From Zhihengliuella halotolerans (GTDB taxonomy: Bacteria; Actinomycetota; Actinomycetes; Actinomycetales; Micrococcaceae): a DNA stretch of 64,000 nucleotides. Positions 30,003-38,097 of this stretch are shown here, piece by piece (position 1 is the stretch's first letter; each line of letters starts with the position of its first letter). Location of the stretch: the NCBI RefSeq assembly GCF_004217565.1, contig NZ_SHLA01000001.1, forward strand, positions 2,914,001 to 2,978,000, read 5' to 3'. The notes beneath the pieces are model-generated. The model did not search any database. It was not told the DNA's origin and saw only the letters and a list, made by a program, of their open reading frames with translations. Both the position numbers and the translations under genes were made by a program.

Positions 30003-30929
30003 TTAGCAGAATCCGGAAGAGTTCTCCCAGATCGGGTGGGTGTCCGGAACGCCGTCGCGCTTGATCGCCGCCTCGATCAGGCCGTAGGGGCGGTCGGCAG
30101 CGAAGAAGACCTCGTTGGGGTTGTCCTGCCCGAACGGGGTCAGGTCGACGAGGAAGTGGTGGTTGTTGGGCAGGCTCATGCGGATCTCGTCGATCTCCGG
30201 GTGCGCCTCGAGCACGGCCTCGCCCATCTTGAACATCGTCTGCTGCAGCGCGAGCGAGTGGGTGTCGGCGAAGGCGCCCAGCAGCAGGCGGCGCACGGAG
30301 GCGTAGACGTCGTCGAACCGGATCCCGCCGCCGGCGACGGCGTCCGTGTTGTACCGCCAGCGGGCGGTGACGTCGGTCGCGAGGATACGGTCCGTGGTCT
30401 CCTTCAGGGTCGTGTAACGGTCCCGCGGGAAGCCGTGGAACTCGCTGCCCGTGGACTTCAGAACGGTCAGGCCCTCGATGCCAGCGACGATGTTGTTCTG
30501 ACCGTCGGCGATCTCCAGGATCGCGGTGCGGATCTCGGACTTGTTCGCGGAGAACGCGTGGTCGTGGTCCTCGATCCGGTCCCAGAAGAACTGCTGCCCG
30601 GCCCAGCGGCCGCCCGTGACCCACTCGAACTCGGTCGTGAAGTGGTCGCCGAGGCGCGTGAGGAAACCCTCGAGGGTGCCCACGCCGTCGCGGGCGAACG
30701 CGTAGACCGTGTTCTTCTGGGTGTCCGTGGCCACGACGGCGGCGTTGTCGCCCTCCGTGTGCGCGGCGGTGAAATCGCCGTGCAGCTGGGACGTGATGTT
30801 CAGGTCCTCGATCTGGTGGCGCGCGGTGTCGCGGGTGATCTTGACGAGTCGGACCTCGGCCTTGCCGTACTGGTTGCGCCCCAGCACGATCTTGGTGCCG
30901 GTGGAGGTTTCGGATGCGGTCAGAGTCAT
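30003..30929 (-). CDS. uox: Urate oxidase (uricase)
   Basis: 308-residue cofactor-free uricase, close to the length of Arthrobacter uricases. IVLGRNQYGKAEVRLVKI carries the catalytic Lys, and VVATDTQKNTVYAFA the catalytic Thr and substrate loop. EFHGFPRDRYTTL and MSLPNNHHFLVDL complete the site. It oxidises urate to 5-hydroxyisourate and H2O2. No peroxisomal or signal sequence is seen. ATG 30929 has GAGGAAG upstream and lies only 4 bases after the HIU hydrolase stop, so the two are coupled. Confidence 0.97.
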   Translation of the reverse strand: MTLTASETSTGTKIVLGRNQYGKAEVRLVKITRDTARHQIEDLNITSQLHGDFTAAHTEGDNAAVVATDTQKNTVYAFARDGVGTLEGFLTRLGDHFTTEFEWVTGGRWAGQQFFWDRIEDHDHAFSANKSEIRTAILEIADGQNNIVAGIEGLTVLKSTGSEFHGFPRDRYTTLKETTDRILATDVTARWRYNTDAVAGGGIRFDDVYASVRRLLLGAFADTHSLALQQTMFKMGEAVLEAHPEIDEIRMSLPNNHHFLVDLTPFGQDNPNEVFFAADRPYGLIEAAIKRDGVPDTHPIWENSSGFC

Positions 30930-30933
30930 GGTT

Positions 30934-31287
30934 CTAGCTTCCTCGGTAGGTTGAATAGGCGAACGGGCTGATGAGCAGGGGCACGTGGTAGTGCGCGTCC
31001 ACGTCGGTGACGCGGAAGGCGATGACGACCTCCGGGAAGAAGGAGTCCGTGTCCTGCGCGGCGAAGTAGTCGCCGGTGCTGAAGGTGACGCGGTAGGTGC
31101 CCTGCTCCACGGCGGGCGGGCTCAGGTCGGTGATTCGGCCGTCGTCGTCGGTTCTCCCGTCGCCGATGGCCGTCCACTCATCGCCCGCGAGCTGTTCGAG
31201 CTTCGCGGCGACCCCGGAGGCCGGTCGCCCGGCCGCAGTGTCGAGGACGTGGGTGGTGATGTGGCTCGTGTGTCCACTAGCGCTCAT
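30934..31287 (-). CDS. uraH: 5-Hydroxyisourate hydrolase (transthyretin-like)
   Basis: 117 residues. The family features are SHITTHVLDTAAGRPA near the N-terminus (catalytic His), the central TDDDGRI with its Arg, and the diagnostic C-terminal YRGS. It hydrolyses 5-hydroxyisourate to OHCU, the second step after uricase. ATG 31287 has AAGGAG 8 bases upstream; the frame stays open further out but without homology. It lies between the OHCU decarboxylase gene and uricase in pathway-complete order. Confidence 0.95.
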   Translation of the reverse strand: MSASGHTSHITTHVLDTAAGRPASGVAAKLEQLAGDEWTAIGDGRTDDDGRITDLSPPAVEQGTYRVTFSTGDYFAAQDTDSFFPEVVIAFRVTDVDAHYHVPLLISPFAYSTYRGS

Positions 31288-31369
31288 CGAGTCTCTCCTT
31301 TGCACTTGTCTGCAGGTGTCCCCCGGTGCGGGCCCGACGACGGCCGCGCCAGCACCGGCGTGTGGTTCG

Positions 31370-31891
31370 TCAGGGGTGCTGCGCGCCGGCGGCAGCCGGT
31401 TCGGCAACGGCGCCGTGCAGGCGCAGCAGGGCGATCTGCCGCAGCTGGTCGGCCGTCTCCGCGGCCTCGGCCTCGTCAGTGTTCTGCACGCGGCGGGTGG
31501 CCTCGGAGAGGATCTCCTCGGCGCTGCGCCCGGCGGCGCGGATCAGAAAGACCCGGCCGAAGCGCTTCTCGTAGGCCTGATTGGCTTCAACGAGGCGGGC
31601 GGCCGTTTCGGCGGCGGGGTCGAGGGCGGCCTGTTCGCCGCGGCTGAGGCACGCCTCGGCCCCCGAGCCCTCGGCGCGTTCGCCAATGCGGGGATGGTGT
31701 GCGAGCGCGGCGTCGACTTCGGCGTCGGTGAAGGGGTTCGCGGCACTGGAGGCGGCGGCGGCGAGCGATTCGGCATCAGCGTAGGGCCGGCCGGCGACCA
31801 GCTCGTCGACCCAGCGGTCGACGTCGAGGCAGGGCCGCACGGCGGCACGGGCCTCGTCGGGAGTCAGTGAATTGAAGGTGCTCAGGTTCAT
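31370..31891 (-). CDS. uraD: 2-Oxo-4-hydroxy-4-carboxy-5-ureidoimidazoline decarboxylase
   Basis: 173 residues. FNSLTPDEARAAVRPCLDVDRWV at the N-terminus, LAHHPRIGER with the catalytic His and the following LSRGEQAAL with the conserved Ser/Glu match OHCU decarboxylases. ANQAYEKRFGRVFLIRAAGRSAEEIL is also diagnostic. It yields S-allantoin. It is first in the uraD-uraH-uox-permease operon. The ribosome site (AAGAG) is weak. An AllR-like half-conserved box lies 97-111 bases upstream of the start. Confidence 0.95.
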   Translation of the reverse strand: MNLSTFNSLTPDEARAAVRPCLDVDRWVDELVAGRPYADAESLAAAASSAANPFTDAEVDAALAHHPRIGERAEGSGAEACLSRGEQAALDPAAETAARLVEANQAYEKRFGRVFLIRAAGRSAEEILSEATRRVQNTDEAEAAETADQLRQIALLRLHGAVAEPAAAGAQHP

Positions 31892-31987
31892 GGGAGTTCA
31901 GCTCTTTCGTCGTCTAGACAACGTCCACCTCAATGCTGAACACCCTTGACCATTGGCGGGCGGACCCGCATCAACTTGATTCGATGT

Positions 31988-32002
31988 TTTTGTATGGTGG
32001 AA
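31988..32002. promoter_or_regulatory. Degenerate AllR-like box before uraD
   Basis: TTTTGTATGGTGGAA keeps the R/Y and GGAA positions of TTCCR-N5-YGGAA but has two mismatches. It lies 97 bases upstream of uraD. The 365-base gap 31892-32256 otherwise holds promoters and the perfect box at 32211. Confidence 0.4.
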
Positions 32003-32210
32003 CTTCTCTTCCATCAATGTAACGCCGGTCACGTCGAGCCTGTCAACCCCGTGGTCGAAAATTCTTGGGAACGACCTGTCCCCGCCCTTCGTCGCCACAC
32101 AGGGGCGGACGAAGGCCGCACGTGGAACCAGGCCTCGAATCCGTCCGCCGACACCCCTTGCCACCACCGCACGCAGGACGCATACTAGTTTTCAGGATTC
32201 AGAATTTAGA

Positions 32211-32225
32211 TTCCACATTATGGAA
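32211..32225. promoter_or_regulatory. AllR-like palindromic box before the 68-residue gene
   Basis: TTCCACATTATGGAA, a perfect TTCCR-N5-YGGAA match, 32 bases upstream of the small gene at 32257. A weaker copy, TTTCAGGATTCAGAA, lies in tandem at 32190-32204. Confidence 0.65.
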
Positions 32226-32256
32226 TGCAGGAGAACTTTCGATACGAGGAGACAAC

Positions 32257-32463
32257 ATGAACACCACGACCGGCCCCCGCACCCCGGACCACTCCGCGGA
32301 CTCCTCCCCGCGCGCCGCAGCCGAACGAGCGGCGACAGTCGCTCCGACATTGTTCTACGCCCCCGTGGGCCTGGACCCGGACTTCGTTCCGCGCTCGTAT
32401 TCGACGGGCGCCCCGCGCCGGTCACTGTGGGGTCGACTGACGGGCCTGATCGCCCGCGATTGA
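32257..32463 (+). CDS. 68-residue protein of unknown function, probable purine-regulon member
   Basis: A short reading frame with a strong AGGAGA 6 bases before ATG 32257 and a perfect AllR-like box 32 bases before it. The first 28 residues are Ala/Ser/Pro-rich and look disordered. The rest (APTLFYAPVGLDPDF, then WGRLTGLIARD) has an amphipathic, basic C-terminal segment that might bind a membrane or partner. I recognise no family. It is not a shadow of another gene, since the other frames here carry nothing conserved. The beta-propeller gene starts 58 bases downstream. Confidence 0.6.
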   Translation: MNTTTGPRTPDHSADSSPRAAAERAATVAPTLFYAPVGLDPDFVPRSYSTGAPRRSLWGRLTGLIARD

Positions 32464-32521
32464 TCCTCGCTACCGGTCGGTAACTATTGCCAGCACGGGC
32501 CCTCGGTGTTGGAATGTGGGC

Positions 32522-33688
32522 ATGAGCGCACCAGAAACGGCTGCGGCCGACACCATGGTTCTGCTGGCGATCGGAACCAAGAAGGGCCTGTGGCTCGCCG
32601 CGAGCGAGGACCGCGAGCACTGGACCCTGTCCGATCCGCACTTCCTCATTCTCGAGGCCTCGTCCGTCGCAATCGACACCCGCAACGGGGCCCCGCGCGT
32701 CCTCGCCGGGCTGCTGGACTGGCACTGGGGCCCGACGGTCGTCACGAGCGACGACCTCGGTGCCACCTGGACCGACCCCGAGCAGGGGGCCATCAAGTTC
32801 CCGCCGGACACCGGCGCCGCGCTCGAGCGCGTCTGGCACCTGCGCCCGGACGCGGCCTCGCGCCCCGGCATCGTGTGGGCCGGCGCCGAGCCGCACTCGC
32901 TGTGGCGCTCCGAGGACGGCGGCGAGACCTTCAAACTCAACCGCGGCCTGTGGGACCACCCGCAGCGGGCGAGCTGGGAACCCGGCGGCGGCGGACCCTG
33001 CCTGCACACCGTGGACCCCGACCCGGACAGCGAGCAGATCCACATCGCCGCCTCGGCGGCGGGCGTCTACCGCTCCGACGACGGCGGCGCCACGTGGGAG
33101 CCCGCGAACCGCGGCATCGCCGCCGGCTTCCTGCCCGGCGAAGAGCCCGAGTACGGCCAGTGCGTGCACCGGATCGCCCGCGACGCGGAGCAGCCCGGGC
33201 GCCTGTACGCCCAGAACCACGGGGGCGTGTACCGCTCGGACGACGCCGGCGGGACATGGGTCTCGATCGCCGACGGGCTGCCGGGCGACTTCGGATTCAC
33301 GTTCCTCACGCACCCGCGGATCGGCGGCACCGGCTGGGTCATTCCGATGGCCGCGGATATCGACCGGATCCCGGCCGGCGCGCGCGTCTCCGTCTACAAG
33401 ACCGAGGACGGCGGCGACACCTGGACGGAGAACCACGCCGGCCTGCCGGACAAGGATTTCAACACCATCCTGCGCGACGCCTCCGCAGTCGACGACCACC
33501 CGGAGTCCACGGGGGTCTACTTCGGAACGCGCGCGGGCGAGGTGTTCGCGAGCGCCGACGAGGGCGCGACCTTCACTCGGGTCGCGCACCGGCTGCCGGA
33601 CGTGCTGAGCGTGCGGGCCGCCGTCGTGCCGAAGACCGCCCTGCCCCAGGGATCGGCGAAGTACGTCCCTCAGTTCCCGGAGGAGTAG
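32522..33688 (+). CDS. BNR/sialidase-fold beta-propeller protein
   Basis: 388 residues containing several BNR (Asp-box) repeats of the type S-D-D-G-G-x-T-W: TSDDLGATW, SEDGGETF, SDDGGATW, SDDAGGTW, TEDGGDTW and SADEGATF. Such repeats build a sialidase-like six-blade propeller. No signal peptide is visible, so it is probably cytosolic. The catalytic Arg triad of sialidases cannot be confirmed by eye, and exo-alpha-sialidase activity should not be assumed. A MoaD-like gene starts 4 bases after its stop, so the two probably act together. Function unknown. Confidence 0.85.
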   Translation: MSAPETAAADTMVLLAIGTKKGLWLAASEDREHWTLSDPHFLILEASSVAIDTRNGAPRVLAGLLDWHWGPTVVTSDDLGATWTDPEQGAIKFPPDTGAALERVWHLRPDAASRPGIVWAGAEPHSLWRSEDGGETFKLNRGLWDHPQRASWEPGGGGPCLHTVDPDPDSEQIHIAASAAGVYRSDDGGATWEPANRGIAAGFLPGEEPEYGQCVHRIARDAEQPGRLYAQNHGGVYRSDDAGGTWVSIADGLPGDFGFTFLTHPRIGGTGWVIPMAADIDRIPAGARVSVYKTEDGGDTWTENHAGLPDKDFNTILRDASAVDDHPESTGVYFGTRAGEVFASADEGATFTRVAHRLPDVLSVRAAVVPKTALPQGSAKYVPQFPEE

Positions 33689-33692
33689 GGGC

Positions 33693-33986
33693 GTGGGCGA
33701 GGTCATCGTGGACGTCCCGCAGGTGCTCGCGGCGTCGGTGGACGGGGCGCGCGAGCTGCGCGTCGAGGTGGACGACGGCGCCGACCCGAGCATCGGGGCG
33801 GTGCTCGACGTGCTCGCCGAACGCCACCCCAGGTTCGGCCGCAAGATCCGCAACGAGCTCGGCGAGGTGCGGCGTTACGCCAATGTGTTCATCGGGCAGG
33901 ACAACATCCGCGACCTGGCCGGGCAGGACACTCCGATTCCGGCCGGCACGCGGGTCATGATCGTGCAGTCGGTCGCCGGCGGCTGA
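33693..33986 (+). CDS. MoaD/ThiS-family ubiquitin-like protein with C-terminal Gly-Gly
   Basis: 97 residues predicted to adopt the beta-grasp fold of MoaD/ThiS, with [18 protein letters not shown] in the central helix region and [17 protein letters not shown] at the end. The terminal Gly-Gly is the feature needed for adenylation and thiocarboxylation or for conjugation to a protein. GTG 33693 has GGAGGAG upstream, within the end of the propeller gene. No E1-like MoeB/ThiF gene is in the window, so the activating enzyme must lie elsewhere if it is a sulfur carrier. Confidence 0.85.
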   Translation: MGEVIVDVPQVLAASVDGARELRVEVDDGADPSIGAVLDVLAERHPRFGRKIRNELGEVRRYANVFIGQDNIRDLAGQDTPIPAGTRVMIVQSVAGG

Positions 33987-34003
33987 GAGCCCAGTCCGGC
34001 GCA

Positions 34004-34009
34004 TAGACT
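34004..34009 (+). promoter_or_regulatory. -10 element of kynureninase
   Basis: TAGACT, 32 bases upstream of the kynureninase ATG and just after the MoaD-like stop. It matches the actinobacterial TAnnnT pattern and suggests kynureninase has its own promoter. Confidence 0.4.
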
Positions 34010-34041
34010 TGCTGGGCACACCCGCTCAGACAAGGACGATG

Positions 34042-35355
34042 ATGACCCAGATCCTGCAGCCCACCGGCGATCGCGTGACCCGCGAAGACTGCGTGGCGGC
34101 CGATGCGGCGAACCCGCTCGCCGGCTTCCGCGACCGCTTCCGCCTGCCCGAATCCGTGATCTACCTCGACGGCAACTCGCTCGGCGCCCTGCCCGTCGGC
34201 TCGGCCGAACGCGCGGCCGAGGTCGTCGAGAAGGAATGGGGCACGGGCCTGATCCGCTCGTGGAACACGGCCGGCTGGTTCGATCTCCCGCGCACCCTCG
34301 GTGACAAGGTCGCCCGGCTCATCGGCGGCAACGAGGGCGAATGCGTCGTCACCGATACCACCACCCTGAACCTCTTCAAGGCGCTCGCCTCGGCCGTGCG
34401 CATCCAGCAGGCCGAGCACCCGGCCAAGCGCGTCATCCTGACCGAACGCGACAACTTCCCCACCGACGTCTACATCGCCGAGGGTCTGGCCGACTTCCTC
34501 AACAGCGCGATCGAGCGCGTCTCCGCCGAGACGGGCACCGCCTACGAGGTGCGCCTCATCGACGAGGACCTCCCCCTCGAGGCCGCGCTGGACGACGACG
34601 TCGCCGTCGTCGCGCTCTCCCACGTCAACTATCGCACCGGCGCCATGTGGGACATGGCGGCCGTGACGGCCGCAGCGCACGACGCCGGGGCCCTAGCGAT
34701 CTGGGACCTCGCCCACTCGGCGGGCGCGGTCGAGGTCGACCTCAACGACGCAGACGCCGACTACGCCGTCGGCTGCACCTACAAGTACCTCAACGGCGGC
34801 CCCGGCTCCCCCGCCTTCGTCTGGGTGAACGAACGCCACCAGGCGCGCTTCTGGCAGCCGCTCTCGGGCTGGTGGTCGCACGCGAGCCCGTTCGCGATGG
34901 CCGACTCCTACACGCCGGCCGACGACATCCGCCGGTTCATGTGCGGCACGCAGCCCGTCACGTCGCTCGCGATGGTCGAGAACGGCCTGGACATCGCCCT
35001 CGCCGCGGACATGACCACCGTTCGGGCGGTCTCGCTCGAGCTGACGGACCTCTTCATCCGGCTCGTGCGCGAGCGCTGCGGCGAACACCCGCTCACCCTC
35101 GTCACACCCGAGGAGCACGCGCGCCGCGGCAGCCACGCGAGTTTCCTGCACCCGGAGGGCTACGCGGTCATGGCGGCCCTGATCGAGCGCGGCGTCATCG
35201 GCGACTACCGCGAGCCGCACGTCCTGCGCTTCGGCGTCACCCCGCTGTACGTGGGCTTCGCCGACGTCTACGATGCGGTCGAGGCGCTGCGCGACATCCT
35301 TGACACGCGCGCATGGGACGCCGCAGAGTTCAAGGTACGAAACGCCGTCACCTAG
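34042..35355 (+). CDS. kynU: Kynureninase
   Basis: 437-residue PLP enzyme cleaving kynurenine to anthranilate and alanine. [13 protein letters not shown] at the N-terminus, [14 protein letters not shown] with the PLP-binding Asp and [15 protein letters not shown] with the PLP Lys are diagnostic. ATG 34042 has AAGGA 5 bases upstream; ATG 34039 just before it is the alternative. No tryptophan dioxygenase or formamidase is in the window, so it may take kynurenine from elsewhere. The GyrI-like gene starts 23 bases downstream. Confidence 0.95.
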   Translation: MTQILQPTGDRVTREDCVAADAANPLAGFRDRFRLPESVIYLDGNSLGALPVGSAERAAEVVEKEWGTGLIRSWNTAGWFDLPRTLGDKVARLIGGNEGECVVTDTTTLNLFKALASAVRIQQAEHPAKRVILTERDNFPTDVYIAEGLADFLNSAIERVSAETGTAYEVRLIDEDLPLEAALDDDVAVVALSHVNYRTGAMWDMAAVTAAAHDAGALAIWDLAHSAGAVEVDLNDADADYAVGCTYKYLNGGPGSPAFVWVNERHQARFWQPLSGWWSHASPFAMADSYTPADDIRRFMCGTQPVTSLAMVENGLDIALAADMTTVRAVSLELTDLFIRLVRERCGEHPLTLVTPEEHARRGSHASFLHPEGYAVMAALIERGVIGDYREPHVLRFGVTPLYVGFADVYDAVEALRDILDTRAWDAAEFKVRNAVT

Positions 35356-35378
35356 CAGGAAGAGGGCAGGAGAGTGCC

Positions 35379-35894
35379 GTGATTCATTCAGAACCGCACA
35401 CCGAACCGGTGATCGTTCAGGTCTCCGAGGCCCGGACGGCCGTGGTGAGGGGCCAGGACGTGGCCCTCGCCGACCTGACGTCCTTCTACGACGCCGCCTT
35501 CGCGGCGCTGGGCGAGGTGCTCGCCGAGCGGAACCTGACACCCGTGGGCCCGGCGTTCGGACTCATGACGCGCCCGCCGACCGAGACGATGGACCTGGAA
35601 GTCGGCTTCGCGATCGACCACCCGCTCGAGGGCGCGCACACCGCGAGCTCCGGCGTCGTCGTCGAACCCTCCATCCTGCCCGAGGGGACGACGGCGGCCG
35701 CCTCCCACCTGGGCGCCTACGACGCCCTGGGCGACGCGTGGGAGGCGTTCATGGCCTGGATCGCGGAGCAGGGCTACGCCCCGCAGCTGCCCTTCTGGGA
35801 GGTTTACGTGACCGAGCCGAGCCCCGACGCCGACCCGGCCTCGATGCGCACGGACCTGTTCGTGCCCGTCGCCAAGAACGCCGGCGTCGCATGA
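35379..35894 (+). CDS. GyrI-like (AraC effector-binding) domain protein
   Basis: 171 residues forming a stand-alone GyrI-like fold: an alternating beta/alpha pattern with FGLMTRPPTETMDLEVGFAI, AASHLGAYDALGDAWEAFMAWI and PFWEVYVTEPS. No DNA-binding domain is attached. Proteins of this kind bind small molecules or hydrolyse some electrophiles. GTG 35379 has AGGAGA 6 bases upstream. Its stop overlaps the serine acetyltransferase start by ATGA. Its role is unknown. Confidence 0.85.
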   Translation: MIHSEPHTEPVIVQVSEARTAVVRGQDVALADLTSFYDAAFAALGEVLAERNLTPVGPAFGLMTRPPTETMDLEVGFAIDHPLEGAHTASSGVVVEPSILPEGTTAAASHLGAYDALGDAWEAFMAWIAEQGYAPQLPFWEVYVTEPSPDADPASMRTDLFVPVAKNAGVA

Positions 35895-36487
35895 TCGCGC
35901 TGCTGCGCCTGCTGCGCGAGGACCTCAAGGCGGCGCGTGCCCAGGACCCGGCCGCCCGCAACGACCTCGAGGTGGCGCTCGCGTACTCCGGGGTGCACGC
36001 GATCTGGGCGTACCGGATCGCGCACGCGCTCTGGCAGCGGCCCCCGTTCCGGCCGGCGGCGCGCGTGCTGAGCCAGTTGGCCCGCTTCTTCACCGGCGTG
36101 GAGATCCATCCGGGGGCGACCATCGGCCGGCGACCGTTCATCGACCACGGCTCGGAGATCGTTATCGGCGAGACCACCGTAATGGGCGACGACATCATGA
36201 TGTACCAGGGAACCACGGTCGGCGGCCGCACGCTCCAGGTGCCGTGCGACGTCAACGAGCGCCGCCACGCGATCATCGGCGACCGCGTCATGCTCGGCGC
36301 CGGCTGCCGCATCATCGGGCCCCTCACGATCGGCGACGACACCGCGATCGGCGCGAACGCCGTCGTCGTGCGGGACGTGCCCGCGGACTCGATCGCGATC
36401 GGCATGCCCGCCGTGCACCGACACAAGGACAGCGACTACCCGCTGGACCCGCGCACGGACCTCATCGACCCGGCGGTGCTGCTCTAG
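35891..36487 (+). CDS. cysE: Serine O-acetyltransferase
   Basis: 198 residues. An N-terminal helical segment (RLLREDLKAARAQDPAA, GVHAIWAYRIAHALW) is followed by left-handed beta-helix hexapeptide repeats. GVEIHPGATIGRRPFIDHG carries the catalytic His and Asp, then VMGDDIMMYQGTTVGG. The short form matches EpsC-type enzymes, which make O-acetylserine for cysteine synthesis. ATG 35891 overlaps the GyrI-like stop by ATGA. No cysK is adjacent. Confidence 0.94.
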   Translation: MIALLRLLREDLKAARAQDPAARNDLEVALAYSGVHAIWAYRIAHALWQRPPFRPAARVLSQLARFFTGVEIHPGATIGRRPFIDHGSEIVIGETTVMGDDIMMYQGTTVGGRTLQVPCDVNERRHAIIGDRVMLGAGCRIIGPLTIGDDTAIGANAVVVRDVPADSIAIGMPAVHRHKDSDYPLDPRTDLIDPAVLL

Positions 36488-36497
36488 TCCGGCCACG

Positions 36498-36710
36498 TCA
36501 GGGAAGTTCGCGGCTCAGCGCCGACGGCGGCACGTGCGCGGACTCCTGCACGTCGACGCGGCGCATGCCGCAGTCGCCGCACATCACGTAGAGCACACGC
36601 CCGGCCGACGTCGCGTGACTCGATTCGACGCGCCAGCCGTGTTCGTGCGCGGCGGGCAGGTCCGTTACGGCGGGGACGGGGCGGGCGGAGTGCTGTTCTC
36701 TGGTTCTCAT
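36498..36710 (-). CDS. Small zinc-ribbon-like protein
   Basis: 70 residues with a single MCGDCGMRR knuckle near residue 45 and a flexible polar N-terminus. ATG 36710 has GGTGG 5 bases upstream; an in-frame ATG at 36734 would overlap the promoter of the divergent CGNR gene. One CxxC pair could bind metal as a dimer. It is separated from the CGNR-type zinc-finger gene by 25 bp, so the two probably share control. Family unknown. Confidence 0.55.
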   Translation of the reverse strand: MRTREQHSARPVPAVTDLPAAHEHGWRVESSHATSAGRVLYVMCGDCGMRRVDVQESAHVPPSALSRELP

Positions 36711-36735
36711 GAATCCACCATGATGTAATGCCATT

Positions 36736-37272
36736 ATGCATCTCAACCCTTACGGAGAGTACGCGGTCCTCCTCGCCGCCTCCCTTGCGAACGACTGGCC
36801 GGAGGACCGCGCGGGCATCGAGGACAGGACCCGCGAGTTCGGCATGACCATGTCGTTCCCCACCGCCCAGGACGATCACGGGCAGACCCGCGCCGTGATC
36901 GACGCGTGGCTCGAGGTCGTCGACGCGGGTGACGACCAGGAGCGGGCGCGGCTGCTCAACGCGCACATGGCGGCGGTCGCGGCCTATCCGCGCCTCACCG
37001 ACCACGACACCGAGGGCTGGCACCTGCACTACCGCGACGACGAACAGGCCCTGCCCCATGTGCTGCGGGCCGTGATCAGCGTGGGTACCGCGCTGCACCT
37101 GACGACGCGCGGCATGCACCGCCTGTCCCGCTGCGCGGCCGGGCAGACGCCGGGCGACGAGTGCGACGCCGTCGTCGTGGACGTGACGCGCAACGGCCGC
37201 CAGCGCTACTGTTCGGTCCGCTGCGCCAATCGGGACGCGGTCCGCCGCCACCGGGCGCGCGGCGGGCGTTGA
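36736..37272 (+). CDS. ABATE/CGNR zinc-finger protein
   Basis: 178 residues. The N-terminal ABATE-like helical domain is followed by a C-terminal CGNR-type finger: C-x-A near residue 135, then YCSVRCANRDAVRRHRAR. This family is made of predicted stress-responsive transcription regulators. There is no ribosome site, and TGTAAT at 36724-36729 lies 6 bases before ATG, so the transcript may be leaderless. It is divergent from the small zinc-ribbon gene. Confidence 0.85.
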   Translation: MHLNPYGEYAVLLAASLANDWPEDRAGIEDRTREFGMTMSFPTAQDDHGQTRAVIDAWLEVVDAGDDQERARLLNAHMAAVAAYPRLTDHDTEGWHLHYRDDEQALPHVLRAVISVGTALHLTTRGMHRLSRCAAGQTPGDECDAVVVDVTRNGRQRYCSVRCANRDAVRRHRARGGR

Positions 37273-37290
37273 CGGGCCGCGGGGCCGATC

Positions 37291-38097
37291 TCAGCCGAAG
37301 AACCGCTCCAGGGTGGTGACCACGCCGTTCTCGGCGTTCGACGGGGCCCGGTGGCGCGCGGCCGCCAAGATGTCCGGGTGGGCGTTGGCCATGGCGTAGG
37401 AGTGCTCCGCCCGGCCCATCATCTCGAGGTCGTTGAGGTAGTCGCCGAAGACGATCGTCTGCGCCGGCGTGACGCCCAGCGCGGCCTGCAGGTCCTCGAG
37501 CGCGAGACCCTTGTTGACGTCGGGCCGCATGATGTCGACCCACTGCGGGCCGGAGACGACGACCCGGTTGCCGGGCGCGACCTCTTCGAGGACCGGTGCC
37601 ACGCGGTGGGCCGCGCCGTTGAGGTCGAACACGGCGACCTTCAGGAATTCGTCGTCGACCGCCAGCAGATCCGGCACGGGGGTGAGGCAGGCGTAGTATT
37701 TCTCGGCCTCCCCCAGGAACGCCGGCTCTCTCCGCTCGACGTAGGCCGACGCCTTGCCGCACAGCACGATCCCGAGGTCGTGCCGTTCGCGCGGCAGCGC
37801 CCGAACCCGGGCCACGATTTCGCGGGCGCGCTCGGTATCGAGCGTACGCGAGGAGACCTCGACGCCGTCGCGCATGACCAGGCCGCCGTTCTCGGCGATG
37901 ATGGCCAGCCCCTCGCCGGCGAAGTCGCGGACGAGGGTCGCGTACTGCCGGCCCGAAGCGGGGACGAAGGTCACCGCGGCCGCGCGCATACGCTCCAGGA
38001 CCGGCCAGAACGAGTCCGGCACGGTGCCGTCGGCCCCGAGGAGCGTGCCGTCCATGTCGGTGACGACGAGGCGGATCCCGGCCGCGACCTCGCCCAC
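37291..38097 (-). CDS. Cof-type HAD-family phosphatase
   Basis: 268-residue HAD hydrolase of the Cof/YbiV type. Motif I is VTDMDGTLLG with the nucleophile Asp, motif II FVPASGRQY, and motif III/IV Lys in PDVNKGLALEDLQ followed by FGDYLNDLEMM. The C2-type cap domain lies between. Likely a sugar phosphate or nucleotide cofactor phosphatase. GTG 38097 directly follows the dnaB stop with no gap, so it is probably co-transcribed with dnaB. Confidence 0.9.
   Translation of the reverse strand: MGEVAAGIRLVVTDMDGTLLGADGTVPDSFWPVLERMRAAAVTFVPASGRQYATLVRDFAGEGLAIIAENGGLVMRDGVEVSSRTLDTERAREIVARVRALPRERHDLGIVLCGKASAYVERREPAFLGEAEKYYACLTPVPDLLAVDDEFLKVAVFDLNGAAHRVAPVLEEVAPGNRVVVSGPQWVDIMRPDVNKGLALEDLQAALGVTPAQTIVFGDYLNDLEMMGRAEHSYAMANAHPDILAAARHRAPSNAENGVVTTLERFFG

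Noticed and set aside
32522-33688. True sialidase function
   Set aside because: Asp-box repeats define the fold, not the activity. No secretion signal and no convincing catalytic Arg triad are visible.
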